NCBI GenBank assembly: GCA_013298875.1
Contig: JAAFJH010000008.1
Span: forward strand, 1-50,930
From: Synechococcales cyanobacterium bin2.concoct.b11b12b14.033
GTDB taxonomy: Bacteria; Cyanobacteriota; Vampirovibrionia; Caenarcaniphilales; Caenarcanaceae
Direction: 5' to 3'
Length of the DNA: 50,930 nucleotides
Both the position numbers and the translations under genes were made by a program. Each line of letters begins with the position of its first letter. Position 1 is the first letter of the stretch. Positions 36,647 through 44,245 of the stretch are shown piece after piece. The notes below the pieces were generated by a model, which saw nothing but the letters and a program-made list of their open reading frames with translations, was not told the origin of the DNA and made no database searches.

Positions 36647-36690
36647 TCTCAAAGGGCTGAAGCCCTCATTGCAGAGTACTGACATCTTTT

Positions 36691-37494
36691 TTAATTTTGA
36701 GCTGATTGAGCAAATTCATAATCTGTTATTGTATCAATATCAATGCAGGCTTTTGGCTCTGAGAGAGTAATTAATTCGGTCGAAAACCCCATTGTTTTTG
36801 AAATAGCTTCATTACATTTTTCAATTGAAGTATTTTGACAAATTAAATTAAATAAAAATCCAAAATTTTGACGAGCCACTGTAATTGCAAAGTTAAAAGG
36901 GTTTTTCCGCTGAGATTCAAGCTTGAATAAAATTTCTTTACTTTTTTCATTAATAAATTTATGTCGGAAAAAAAATAAATTTGCTCCGGAAAGCCAAGTA
37001 TGAGAGTTTAATTTATGCCAAGTTCTTTTAGTTTTTGGATATTGAGAAATTAATTTTTCCTGTCCATTCACTACTCCAATCAGGAATTGAGCTTTACTTT
37101 TTTGGCATTTCATTAAAAATTCTTCTAAAATTTGTTGGTTTAAAAAATAATTATCGGAAGTTGTAATTAAAAGGCTTTGTTGATCGGTTAAATTATCCAG
37201 AACTTCGGTAATAGTTTGAACAGGCGATTGGTAATTTGTATTAGGTTTTAAGATATAATCTGTTTCGAGCAAAAAAGATAATTTGTTTTTAAAAATCGCT
37301 TTTTGATTCTCTAAAATACCTAGCAAATAAGGTGTGGGTAGATTAGCGTCTTTTAAAGCTTGAATGACTGCTTGAATTAAGTATTGATTACCAATTTTCA
37401 GAAAAGCTTTGTTTTCAATCGAGAAAGCCTCACTTAAATTATCTTTTTCTCTTTTACCAGCTAATATTAAAGTTATTATCTGCATCCCTGCCAT
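36691..37494 (-). CDS. Nucleotidyltransferase-like protein (NTP_transf_3 / MobA-type fold)
   Basis: This 267-residue protein has the N-terminal nucleotide-binding pattern LILAGKREKD and NKAFLKIGNQYLIQAVIQAL (family pattern LAGGxGxR...KPxLxxxGxPLI), followed by LITTSDNYFLN where the metal-binding DxD-like acid would sit. The pattern is degenerate (no GGxGxR), so activity on NTPs is uncertain. Similar proteins appear as hypothetical sugar-nucleotide or molybdopterin guanylyl-type transferases. It is convergent with the DUF1460 gene and divergent from the Yip1-family gene. Confidence 0.65.
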   Translation of the reverse strand: MAGMQIITLILAGKREKDNLSEAFSIENKAFLKIGNQYLIQAVIQALKDANLPTPYLLGILENQKAIFKNKLSFLLETDYILKPNTNYQSPVQTITEVLDNLTDQQSLLITTSDNYFLNQQILEEFLMKCQKSKAQFLIGVVNGQEKLISQYPKTKRTWHKLNSHTWLSGANLFFFRHKFINEKSKEILFKLESQRKNPFNFAITVARQNFGFLFNLICQNTSIEKCNEAISKTMGFSTELITLSEPKACIDIDTITDYEFAQSAQN

Positions 37495-37529
37495 AAGTCA
37501 TTGTTAATTAATTCACTTAAATTAAAATT

Positions 37530-38171
37530 ATGAATATCAACCATAATAATGCCTCAAATAATTATCTGGGGCAATCTGATTCTGAAAATCCAGAAAAAAT
37601 AATAACTCCTTTAATCGAAGAAAATAGTTTAGGTTTTTTAAATCTTTTTTATGACACCCTATTTAATCCTGAGCTAGCCGGTCAAAAAATAAAATTATTA
37701 AGAGATGATCATTCAAGTAATTTATTTTTATATTCAATTTTAATTATTTTTGCTTCTTCTTTGGCTCAAAGCGTAAAAGATTCTTCAATTTTAGCGGCCA
37801 TTCAATATGCAATAATTTGGTTTTTTAGCGTTACTTTTTTATGTCTTTTAGCTTGGCTATTCCGCCGCGACAAAGATAAACCGGTTGATTTTGGTTTAAT
37901 TCTGTTTTTCTGTGCTTTTGCCCAAATGCCACTTTTCTTTTTGGGTATTGGTAAATTATGGGAAAATTCAAGTTTTTTAGCTTCTAGTATTCCAACTATT
38001 ATTTGCTTTGCTTGGTCTTTAGTTTTATGGGGTTGGGCAATTGCTAATTCATTAGAAATAGGAAAATTTAAAGCAGCCTTAATGGTTTTGTTAGGATTTT
38101 TAGCCCCATTTTTGGGCGTTGTACTTTTAGTGGCTTATTTAATTATTTATATTTTTTCTCTTATTTCATGA
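37530..38171 (+). CDS. Yip1-domain membrane protein
   Basis: This 213-residue protein has a soluble N-terminus of about 60 residues and five hydrophobic segments (about 68-85, 89-108, 126-145, 151-172 and 184-212), with an arrangement and a DTLFNPELAG segment before the first helix that match the bacterial Yip1/DUF1282 family, whose members are polytopic and of unknown role. It begins 35 bp from the divergent nucleotidyltransferase gene. Confidence 0.75.
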   Translation: MNINHNNASNNYLGQSDSENPEKIITPLIEENSLGFLNLFYDTLFNPELAGQKIKLLRDDHSSNLFLYSILIIFASSLAQSVKDSSILAAIQYAIIWFFSVTFLCLLAWLFRRDKDKPVDFGLILFFCAFAQMPLFFLGIGKLWENSSFLASSIPTIICFAWSLVLWGWAIANSLEIGKFKAALMVLLGFLAPFLGVVLLVAYLIIYIFSLIS

Positions 38172-38200
38172 AGTCTTAATAATTAATACAAATAAAAAAG

Positions 38201-38230
38201 TAGTGAATGTAATAAATATGTGAATATAAT
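38201..38230 (+). promoter_or_regulatory. Likely promoter of the YtxH-DUF948-YtxH operon
   Basis: A consensus TATAAT lies at 38225-38230, 34 bp before the first ATG. The matching -35 is poor (TAGTGA at 38201-38206). The ATG is preceded by AGAGG nine bases upstream, a reasonable ribosome site. Confidence 0.4.
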
Positions 38231-38264
38231 AGTATATTAAGTAAAACTATCAGAGGTTAAAAAA

Positions 38265-38699
38265 ATGTCCGACGAAAATAAAGAAAAATCTCTATTAGCT
38301 GGGTTATTGCTTGGTTTAGTGAGCGGAGCAATATTTACGCTATTATATACCCCTAAAAAAGGTAGCGAGGTTCGTGAAGAATTACTTTCTAAAGCTGATG
38401 GATTGCCAGATGAAGTTAATAAATTATTGGCTGATCTGAAAGATCTATATAAAAAATCCTCTGAATTAGTAATTTCTACTAGTAAAGAAAAATACGGTAA
38501 ATTAAAAGCTGCTGGTGAGGAAACCGCAACCAAATTAAAAGCTGCTGGTGAAGAAACAGCCGGCAAATTAAAAGAAGCTGGTGAGCATCAATATGGCAAA
38601 TTAAAAGAAGCCCTCGTTGTAGCTGATCAAACTATTAAAGAAAAAGTTTTTACTTCTAATAATCATAATCATCAAGAAACCAAAAAAGAGGATGCCTAA
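38265..38699 (+). CDS. YtxH-family protein with 11-residue helical repeats
   Basis: This 144-residue protein has an N-terminal membrane helix (about 9-27) with GLLLGLVSGAIFTLL and the conserved YTPKKGSEVREEL turn typical of YtxH (gas-vesicle-like/general stress) proteins. Residues 79-111 are three 11-residue repeats (KLKAAGEETAT, KLKAAGEETAG, KLKEAGEHQYG), encoded by three tandem 33-bp units at 38499-38597, giving an amphipathic helix like those of LEA or apolipoprotein-type proteins. The C-terminus is His/Lys-rich. It heads a three-gene operon with a DUF948 gene and a second YtxH gene. Confidence 0.82.
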   Translation: MSDENKEKSLLAGLLLGLVSGAIFTLLYTPKKGSEVREELLSKADGLPDEVNKLLADLKDLYKKSSELVISTSKEKYGKLKAAGEETATKLKAAGEETAGKLKEAGEHQYGKLKEALVVADQTIKEKVFTSNNHNHQETKKEDA

Positions 38700-38702
38700 T
38701 TT

Positions 38703-39023
38703 ATGAATTTGCAATTACTGGAAACAATTTCAATTGTGTCTTTGAGCATTTTAAGCTTAACCTTATTTGCTTTGTTAATTTGTTTGATACCAGTAATTGG
38801 TCAGGTTACTCAATTGTTAAACTCATTAAACTTAACGGTTAAAATGGTTAATAATGGTATTTTGCCCAATGTATCTAAGTTTTCAGAAGTACTTGGAAAA
38901 GTAAAGAAAGCAGTTGATTCGGGGCAAAATCTGGGTGATAAAATTGGTAAATCAGCAAATGCTTTTTCAGCTGGCTTGAAGGCTGGCGTAAAATCTTACT
39001 TTAATAAGGAGCCAAAATTATGA
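38703..39023 (+). CDS. DUF948-family membrane protein
   Basis: This 106-residue protein has one N-terminal hydrophobic helix (about 9-35) followed by an amphipathic helix (QLLNSLNLTVKMVNNGILPNV) and a Gly/Lys-rich tail, matching DUF948. It starts 3 bp after the first YtxH gene and overlaps the second one by 4 bp (39020-39023). DUF948 and YtxH proteins are often paired in Gram-positive and cyanobacterial-type genomes and are linked to stress envelope functions, but their mechanism is not known. Confidence 0.8.
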   Translation: MNLQLLETISIVSLSILSLTLFALLICLIPVIGQVTQLLNSLNLTVKMVNNGILPNVSKFSEVLGKVKKAVDSGQNLGDKIGKSANAFSAGLKAGVKSYFNKEPKL

Positions 39024-39331
39024 TGTGCGATAGCGAAAATAAATTATCTAACTTTGTGGGTGGTCTTGTTATGGGTGGCATTATTGGGGCAGTCATTACC
39101 GCTTTAACAACTCCTTTTAGCGGCGAAGAAGCTCAACATGAAGTTTTGAATGCTTATAATACCGGAATACAAGGAACTAAAGACTCCTTTAATGATTTAA
39201 GCCATGACGCTAAAGACAAAGCTCAAGGTATACTCAATAATATAAAAGACAAAGCCTATGATGTAGCTGTTCGTTTTGAAGAATTAGCTAATAAAGGTGC
39301 TGGCGTCTTAATTGAAGATGAAATTGTTTAA
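39020..39331 (+). CDS. YtxH-family protein, second copy
   Basis: This 103-residue protein has an N-terminal Gly-rich hydrophobic helix (about 10-28, GGLVMGGIIGAVITALTTPF) and the YtxH-like turn PFSGEEAQHEV, then a long polar helix with DAKDKAQGILNNIKDKAYD. An AAGGAG ribosome site precedes the ATG by eight bases. Two starts (ATGATG) are adjacent. It differs from the first YtxH protein in lacking the KLKAAGEETA repeats, so it is a paralogue, not a duplicate. Confidence 0.8.
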   Translation: MMCDSENKLSNFVGGLVMGGIIGAVITALTTPFSGEEAQHEVLNAYNTGIQGTKDSFNDLSHDAKDKAQGILNNIKDKAYDVAVRFEELANKGAGVLIEDEIV

Positions 39332-39366
39332 ATAAAGTTAAATTCAGAACCTGGTAGAAAAAGTCA

Positions 39367-40787
39367 TTGAATAAAATAATACCGGGTTCTGAACATACTT
39401 TGCGAATTGAAAAAATGGTTTATGGCGGGCATGGGCTTGCTTATGATGAAAATAAAACTTTTTTAGTTCCGCATGTTGCTCTTAATGAACTAGTCAAAGC
39501 TAATTTTAAATACCGCAAAAAAGGCATTCGCTGGGCAGAATTAAAAGAAATTATTGAACCAAATTTACAAGCTCGTACCGAAGTTTTATGTCAGCATGTG
39601 GGTGTTTGCGGTGGTTGTGCTTACCAGCATTTGAGTTATGAAAGCCAAATCCAGATTAAAGAAAATATTTTAAAAGAAATTTACGATTATAAGATTGAGC
39701 TAGAAAAATCTTTAATTTCACCTCAACAATTTAATTACCGTAATAAGTGTGAATTAACTTTTGGGAATAATCGAGAAACTGGTTTACTTGAATTAGGTTT
39801 TCATCCTGCGGGAAAGTTTTTTGAAATTTTAGATGTGCAAGAATGTCACTTATTGCCTTCTTTGACGTGGAATATTTTACAAGAAATTAAGAGTTTAACG
39901 GCTCATAGCTCATTGAAAGCTTATGAAGATTTGAAAGATCAAGGTTTTTGGTCAACAGTTACTATTAGGCAAAGTTCTTCTAGCAATGAAGTTTTAATTA
40001 TTTTTAAAGTAAATGACAAACAAGAAGATAAAACTGAATTGATCAAGTTAAGCGAACAACTATTAAATAAATTTCCGGAAGTAAAAGGTATCTTATTGCG
40101 TCCAGCCCCGCGAGGTGATTTAAAACTTTCATTTGGTCGTGATACTTTAAGCCAAAAACTTGGTTCAGACTTTGAATTGGTTTATTTGGTCGTGATACTT
40201 TAAGCCAAAAACTTGGTTCAGACTTTGAATTGGTTTATCAAGCCGAAAATTTCTTTCAAATTAATACTTTTATTTTGCCTTCATTTTTGGATTTATTAGT
40301 AGCTGAAATTATAAATTTGAATACTGACTTTGATGTAGTTTATGATTTATTTGCCGGAGTTGGAGCTTTAGGGTTATATAGTGCTTTTAAATTGCCGAAT
40401 ATTAAAAAATTTGTAGGAGCCGAATCTGATGAAATAGCTTGCAAAATCGCTAGTTTAAACGCTGAGCTAAATAACTTAAATAATTATCAAAGCCACCATA
40501 TAGACCTTTATAAAAGAGGTTGGGGACAGAGATTAGCAGAAAAGAATGAAAATATATGTGCAATTATCGACCCACCACGTGCTGGCTTGAGCCAAAAAAC
40601 CTTGAAAGATTTGATTGATTTGAAAGCTCGTAATTTAATTTATATTAGTTGTAATCCCACTACTCAGCGAAGAGATATAAAACTTTTAGAAGAAGCAAAT
40701 TATAAATTGAAAAGCTTAAGATTAATTGATATGTTTCCTCAAACTCATCATTTGGAGTCAATGGCAGTTTTGAGTAATTTTGATTAA
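39367..40787 (+). pseudogene. rlmD: RlmD/RumA-type 23S rRNA uracil-C5 methyltransferase, frameshifted by a tandem duplication
   Basis: The first frame (TTG 39367) has a TRAM-like domain and the [4Fe-4S] cysteines CQHVGVCGGC with the fourth in QECHLL. It stops at 40203. The second frame, from about 40230, contains QAENFFQINTFILPSF, SAM motif VYDLFAGVGALGLYSA, DPPRAGLS and the catalytic Cys in YISCNPTTQRRD. An exact 53-bp tandem repeat (40131-40236) causes the break: removing one copy gives a single 455-residue protein joined at FELVYQAENFFQ. These enzymes methylate uracil in 23S rRNA. Apart from the repeat all motifs are intact. Confidence 0.92.
40131..40236. repeat. 53-bp exact tandem duplication inside the rlmD-like gene
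   Basis: Bases 40131-40183 recur exactly at 40184-40236, with two more matching bases (AT) at the junction. The length is not a multiple of three and produces the frameshift in the surrounding gene. Confidence 0.97.
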
Positions 40788-40847
40788 ATAAGGCAATTGA
40801 TGGTATATTGACTGAAAATATCAAAGTTTGAGCATACAGTAAATTCA

Positions 40848-41201
40848 ATGACTAAAAAACACTTTTGGGGCAAAAAATATATTTTAAATGGCGGACGGGA
40901 AATAGATTTGAGCTGCGAAGAAACTAATGGAATTATTTCAATGTTGGCTATTTTTAATCATTTAGATGCAGTGCATGAAATTACCAAACCAATGTCTATT
41001 CATCTCGAATGGCCCACCAAAGAAAGCCACGATCCAACGATTTCAATTGAATGCCGTGGTGGTTCTCCCATTGGTTCCAGACCTGTTTCTGAATCAGAAT
41101 TACCAATTGAAGGCTTAAATGGGGATAAAGAAAAATTAAAAGTTAGCGAAATTTTAGAATTAATTGAAATTATGAAAAACTTTTATTCAAAACTTGCTTA
41201 A
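40848..41201 (+). CDS. Conserved-looking small soluble protein, unknown function
   Basis: This 117-residue protein is soluble and acidic, with a His-rich middle (AIFNHLDAVHEI) and a Pro/Ser-rich acidic region (ESHDPTISIECRGGSPIGSR). A C-terminal helix (KLKVSEILELIEIMKNFY) closes it. ATG 40848 is a clean start. I do not recognise the family. It lies between the rlmD-like gene and the dead toxin-antitoxin pair. Confidence 0.6.
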   Translation: MTKKHFWGKKYILNGGREIDLSCEETNGIISMLAIFNHLDAVHEITKPMSIHLEWPTKESHDPTISIECRGGSPIGSRPVSESELPIEGLNGDKEKLKVSEILELIEIMKNFYSKLA

Positions 41202-41221
41202 AAAAGTACACTAACTTTTAT

Positions 41222-41658
41222 TCATAGCTTAAAAGGATTAACTATCATGAGATTGCACAATGCTCCTATCATTTGACCATGTTGCATATCTTCAGAAATA
41301 AGAAACTCGCACTTTGCGTTTAATGCTTCTGCAATAACAATAGAATCCCACAGAGAAAATTTATATCTTTGCATAATATAAAGAGATTGCTGAATAGGTG
41401 CAAGAATAGGTAGGGGATTTATATACTCTCTGGATTCGAATCATTAATTTCAATTTATTAATATGCCGGTAAATTCCTTTATCATTAATTTCAATTTATT
41501 AATATGCCGGTAAATTCCTTTATAACTTGCTGTCCCAAAAACACTAAATTATTCGTTTTATAATGTTCATTAAAAATATCTCCAACTATTTTCTGTTTCT
41601 TGGAATCTTGATTACTCACATAATAAATCAAAATATTTGTATCTAAGGCAAACTTCAC
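41222..41658 (-). pseudogene. VapC-like PIN-domain toxin, damaged
   Basis: From GTG 41658 the frame gives KFALDTNILIYYVSNQD, the start of a PIN domain with the first metal-binding Asp, and continues to EFTGILIN, then meets a stop. A later part in the first frame gives INPLPILAPIQQSLYIM, the segment FSLWDSIVIAEAL with the other PIN acids, and SEDMQHGQM, up to the TGA at 41222. An exact 41-bp tandem repeat lies in the middle. Collapsing it restores the overall frame but three stops remain, so at least one further change exists. The GTG overlaps the antitoxin stop by one base. Confidence 0.85.
41440..41521. repeat. 41-bp exact tandem duplication inside the vapC remnant
   Basis: Bases 41440-41480 recur exactly at 41481-41521, with two more matching bases (AT) at the junction. 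Confidence 0.97.
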
Positions 41659-41932
41659 TAAATAATCTCCGAATACAATTCTTCTCTATTAAATTTAAAA
41701 TCTTTTGGAACTTCAATTTGATTTTTAGGATCTGAAAAATAAGAAAAAGACTCTTCCTTTTCAAAATTTAAATTTTTCTTTTCATTTCTAAAATCTATAA
41801 TCTTTTCGATTCTAAAGTTCTCGATCTTCTCAATAATAGTTAAAGGCTTACCAGGTTCAATAGGTTTTTTATCTGAGAAATACTCTTCAAGAATAGACTC
41901 AGCTTTTTTTTATGTATAAATTTTTCTTGCAT
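41658..41932 (-). pseudogene. Antitoxin partner of the VapC remnant, one-base frameshift
   Basis: ATG 41932 reads MQEKFIHKK and then an A8 run; the intact downstream frame is KAESILEEYFSDKKPIEPGK through a charged stretch to FNREELYSEII and a TAG at 41658-41660. The total of 275 bases is one short of a multiple of three, so a missing base at the A-run (41904-41911 on the plus strand) explains the break and would give 91 residues. An acidic, charged VapB-type partner placed directly before a PIN toxin gene is typical. Both partners of this pair are disabled. Confidence 0.75.
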
Positions 41933-42031
41933 AATATAAGCCTTATTTGAGTCAGACAATCTTATATATAATGTTCCCAAAAGTCTTTAGCAAAAGTCAA
42001 TCGATTATTAAAAAAGTTTTTCCGTTAAATC

Positions 42032-43363
42032 CTATTTCGCAATTTCTCCGATTAAATCATAAGTGGAAGCTTCCACAATTTTTACTTTTATTAATTCGCC
42101 CAGCAGTGAATCGTCAGCACTTTCTAAATTTTGAGTTTGAATAATAACTTGGCCGTCTATTTCAGGTGCATCACGGAAAGTACGTCCGATTAAATTATTT
42201 TCTATTTTTTTCTCAATTAAAACTATTTGCTCAGAGCCAATTAAAGCTTTATTTTTAGCCAAAGAAATTTTTTCCTGCACTTTTAATAATTCTTTTTGGC
42301 GGGCTTTTTTTACTTTATCCGGAACTTGATTTTCTAAAGTTGCACCGTGGGTAGTGTCTTCCTGAGAATAAGTAAAAATCCCAACTCGGTCAAATTTTTC
42401 GGTTTTAATGAAATTTAATAAATGGGCAAATTCTTCTTCTGTTTCGCCAGGAAAGCCAGTTATGAAAGTAGTTCTTAAGGCAATATTTGGTATAAATTCT
42501 CTAATTCGGTCAATAGTTGCTTTTCCGCTTAAAGGCCTTTTCATACGTTTTAAAGTGTCTGGATGAGAATGCTGTAGTGGAATATCAATATATTTTAATA
42601 AAGATTCATGTTTTTTAATTGTTTCAAGCATTTCATCGGTAATTTCACCCGGATATGAATACATTAATCTAATCCAATTAATATCAGTTTTAGTCGCAAT
42701 TTCCTCTAACAAGGCGGCTAATTTCCACTGGCCTTTATAAATATCAATTCCATAAGCAGTTGAATCCTGACTAACTAAAATAACTTCTTTGGTATTATCT
42801 TCTGCCAAGCTTTTAACTTCTTCGACTATGTCTTCAATAGGCCTACTTTTTAAAGTGCCACGCAAGCTAGGAATTATACAAAATGAACAACGATGATTAC
42901 AGCCTTCTGAAATTTTAACATATGCACTTACACCGCCAGACAAACGAATACGAGGGCTTTTTTTATTGGCAATATAACCTTTATTATCGGTAAAAAAACT
43001 TTTGGGTTTTTCATTATGTGCCACCCAATGAACGGCATTAACAATTTCTTCAATATCTCCAGTTCCCAAAACCGCTTTTACTTGGGGGAATTCATTGAAT
43101 AAATCTTCTTTATAACGTTGAGCTAAACAGCCAGTTACAATTAACTTTTTATTTTTGTCACCCAATTCAATTAAAGAATCTAAGCTCTGATTAGTTGATT
43201 CAGCAATAAAAGTACAAGTGTTTACAATACAAATATCAGCCTGAGATGGAGAAGTGGTGATTTGATAGCCCGTTGAATGTAAAAGCCCGAGCATATTTTC
43301 GGAATCAGCTAAGTTTTTGGCACAACCTAAAGTGGTAAGGCTGACTTTTTGAGCTTGAAGCAT
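42032..43363 (-). CDS. rimO: Ribosomal protein S12 methylthiotransferase RimO
   Basis: This 443-residue radical-SAM enzyme adds a methylthio group to an Asp of ribosomal protein S12. The N-terminal cluster cysteines occur in LGCAKNLADSE, VNTCTF and VTGCLAQRY, and the radical-SAM motif is CNHRCSFCIIPSLRG. A C-terminal TRAM domain follows. The S12-type rather than tRNA-type assignment rests on the LGCAKNLADSE start and the 443-residue length. It ends close to A/T-rich DNA with the dead VapBC pair. Confidence 0.93.
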   Translation of the reverse strand: MLQAQKVSLTTLGCAKNLADSENMLGLLHSTGYQITTSPSQADICIVNTCTFIAESTNQSLDSLIELGDKNKKLIVTGCLAQRYKEDLFNEFPQVKAVLGTGDIEEIVNAVHWVAHNEKPKSFFTDNKGYIANKKSPRIRLSGGVSAYVKISEGCNHRCSFCIIPSLRGTLKSRPIEDIVEEVKSLAEDNTKEVILVSQDSTAYGIDIYKGQWKLAALLEEIATKTDINWIRLMYSYPGEITDEMLETIKKHESLLKYIDIPLQHSHPDTLKRMKRPLSGKATIDRIREFIPNIALRTTFITGFPGETEEEFAHLLNFIKTEKFDRVGIFTYSQEDTTHGATLENQVPDKVKKARQKELLKVQEKISLAKNKALIGSEQIVLIEKKIENNLIGRTFRDAPEIDGQVIIQTQNLESADDSLLGELIKVKIVEASTYDLIGEIAK

Positions 43364-43482
43364 TATATTTTTTATTAATTTGTATTTATTATAAACTTTG
43401 TTTTTATTTCTTTGCCCTAATAAGATTTTAATATTTTCAGTTTTAAATATAAATAACTTTTACACATAATTCTTTTAAATAA

Positions 43483-44243
43483 ATGTCTCTAAATCCAACA
43501 ATTGCTAATAGAACTCATGCAACTCCTTAATTCACCTACAAAAGTAAATCGTCAAGAGCAAATTTCCTGTGATGGAGCCTCTGTAAATCTTACGACTACT
43601 GTTCCTAAAGATAAAGAAGAAACTTTAAAGTCAATTTCTAATAAGTTGAATAATTATTTAGGCCAAGCACAATTAAAATATAAAGATAATGAACTCTTCA
43701 ATTCAGAAGTAAAACTACAAGATGGTACATTTGGAAAAGAAAAAATAACTGATCAAAAATTAGATGAATTAAATTTTACCTCAGATGAAAAAAACTTTTT
43801 GCTGAATTAAGAACTTTAGCCAAAGCAATTATAAGTAAAGGTTCACTATCTAATAAACCTATAAAATTGCCAGAAGATTCAAATCTCATAATATTAGATA
43901 TTAAGGCTCAAAATGGCGAGCAAATATTACCTTTGTTTATTGATGCAAGAATATCCATTTCTGAAAAAACAGCTGGAATTTGCAATAGCTGAGCATCATT
44001 TAGAATGGCAGTACGGAAAAGGTATGCAATCACCAGGTGGCTCAATGGTTAATATTTGTGATCAGCTGGAGGCCGCAACTACAAGAGATAGGGATTATCA
44101 TCGGAAGCCAAAAACCTTTGAGAAAGTTCTTCAAGAATTTAAAGATGGTGTACATTCCGGCACTTACTGCTGTTGAAGCCGTTAATATTTTTAGCCAAGG
44201 AATGCGTGGTCTAGCAAGTTGTTATCCGACAGATTTTCTCTAA
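43483..44243 (+). pseudogene. Decayed gene with several frameshifts, last part HD-domain-like
   Basis: Successive reading frames join into one protein: MSLNPTIANRTHATP from ATG 43483, then SCDGASVNLTTTVPKDKE, FAELRTLAKAIISKG, IAEHHLEWQYGKGMQSPGG and finally VYIPALTAVEAVNIFSQG. Each is broken from the next by a stop or frame change, often beside A runs. The part AEHHLEWQYGKGM then MVNICDQLEAATTRDRDYHRKP resembles the C-terminal half of HD or HD-GYP phosphohydrolase domains (HHE-like, then I-x-D-x-x-A). This resemblance is by eye and moderate. The earlier part is not recognisable. Confidence 0.45.
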
Positions 44244-44245
44244 TT

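Noticed and set aside
36654-36665. Rho-independent terminator between the DUF1460 and nucleotidyltransferase genes
   Set aside because: The stem has only four G/C pairs (GGGC/GCCC) and no following T run.
41947-42144. 65-residue plus-strand frame at the 3' end of rimO
   Set aside because: It lies opposite the conserved TRAM region of rimO and has no start signal.
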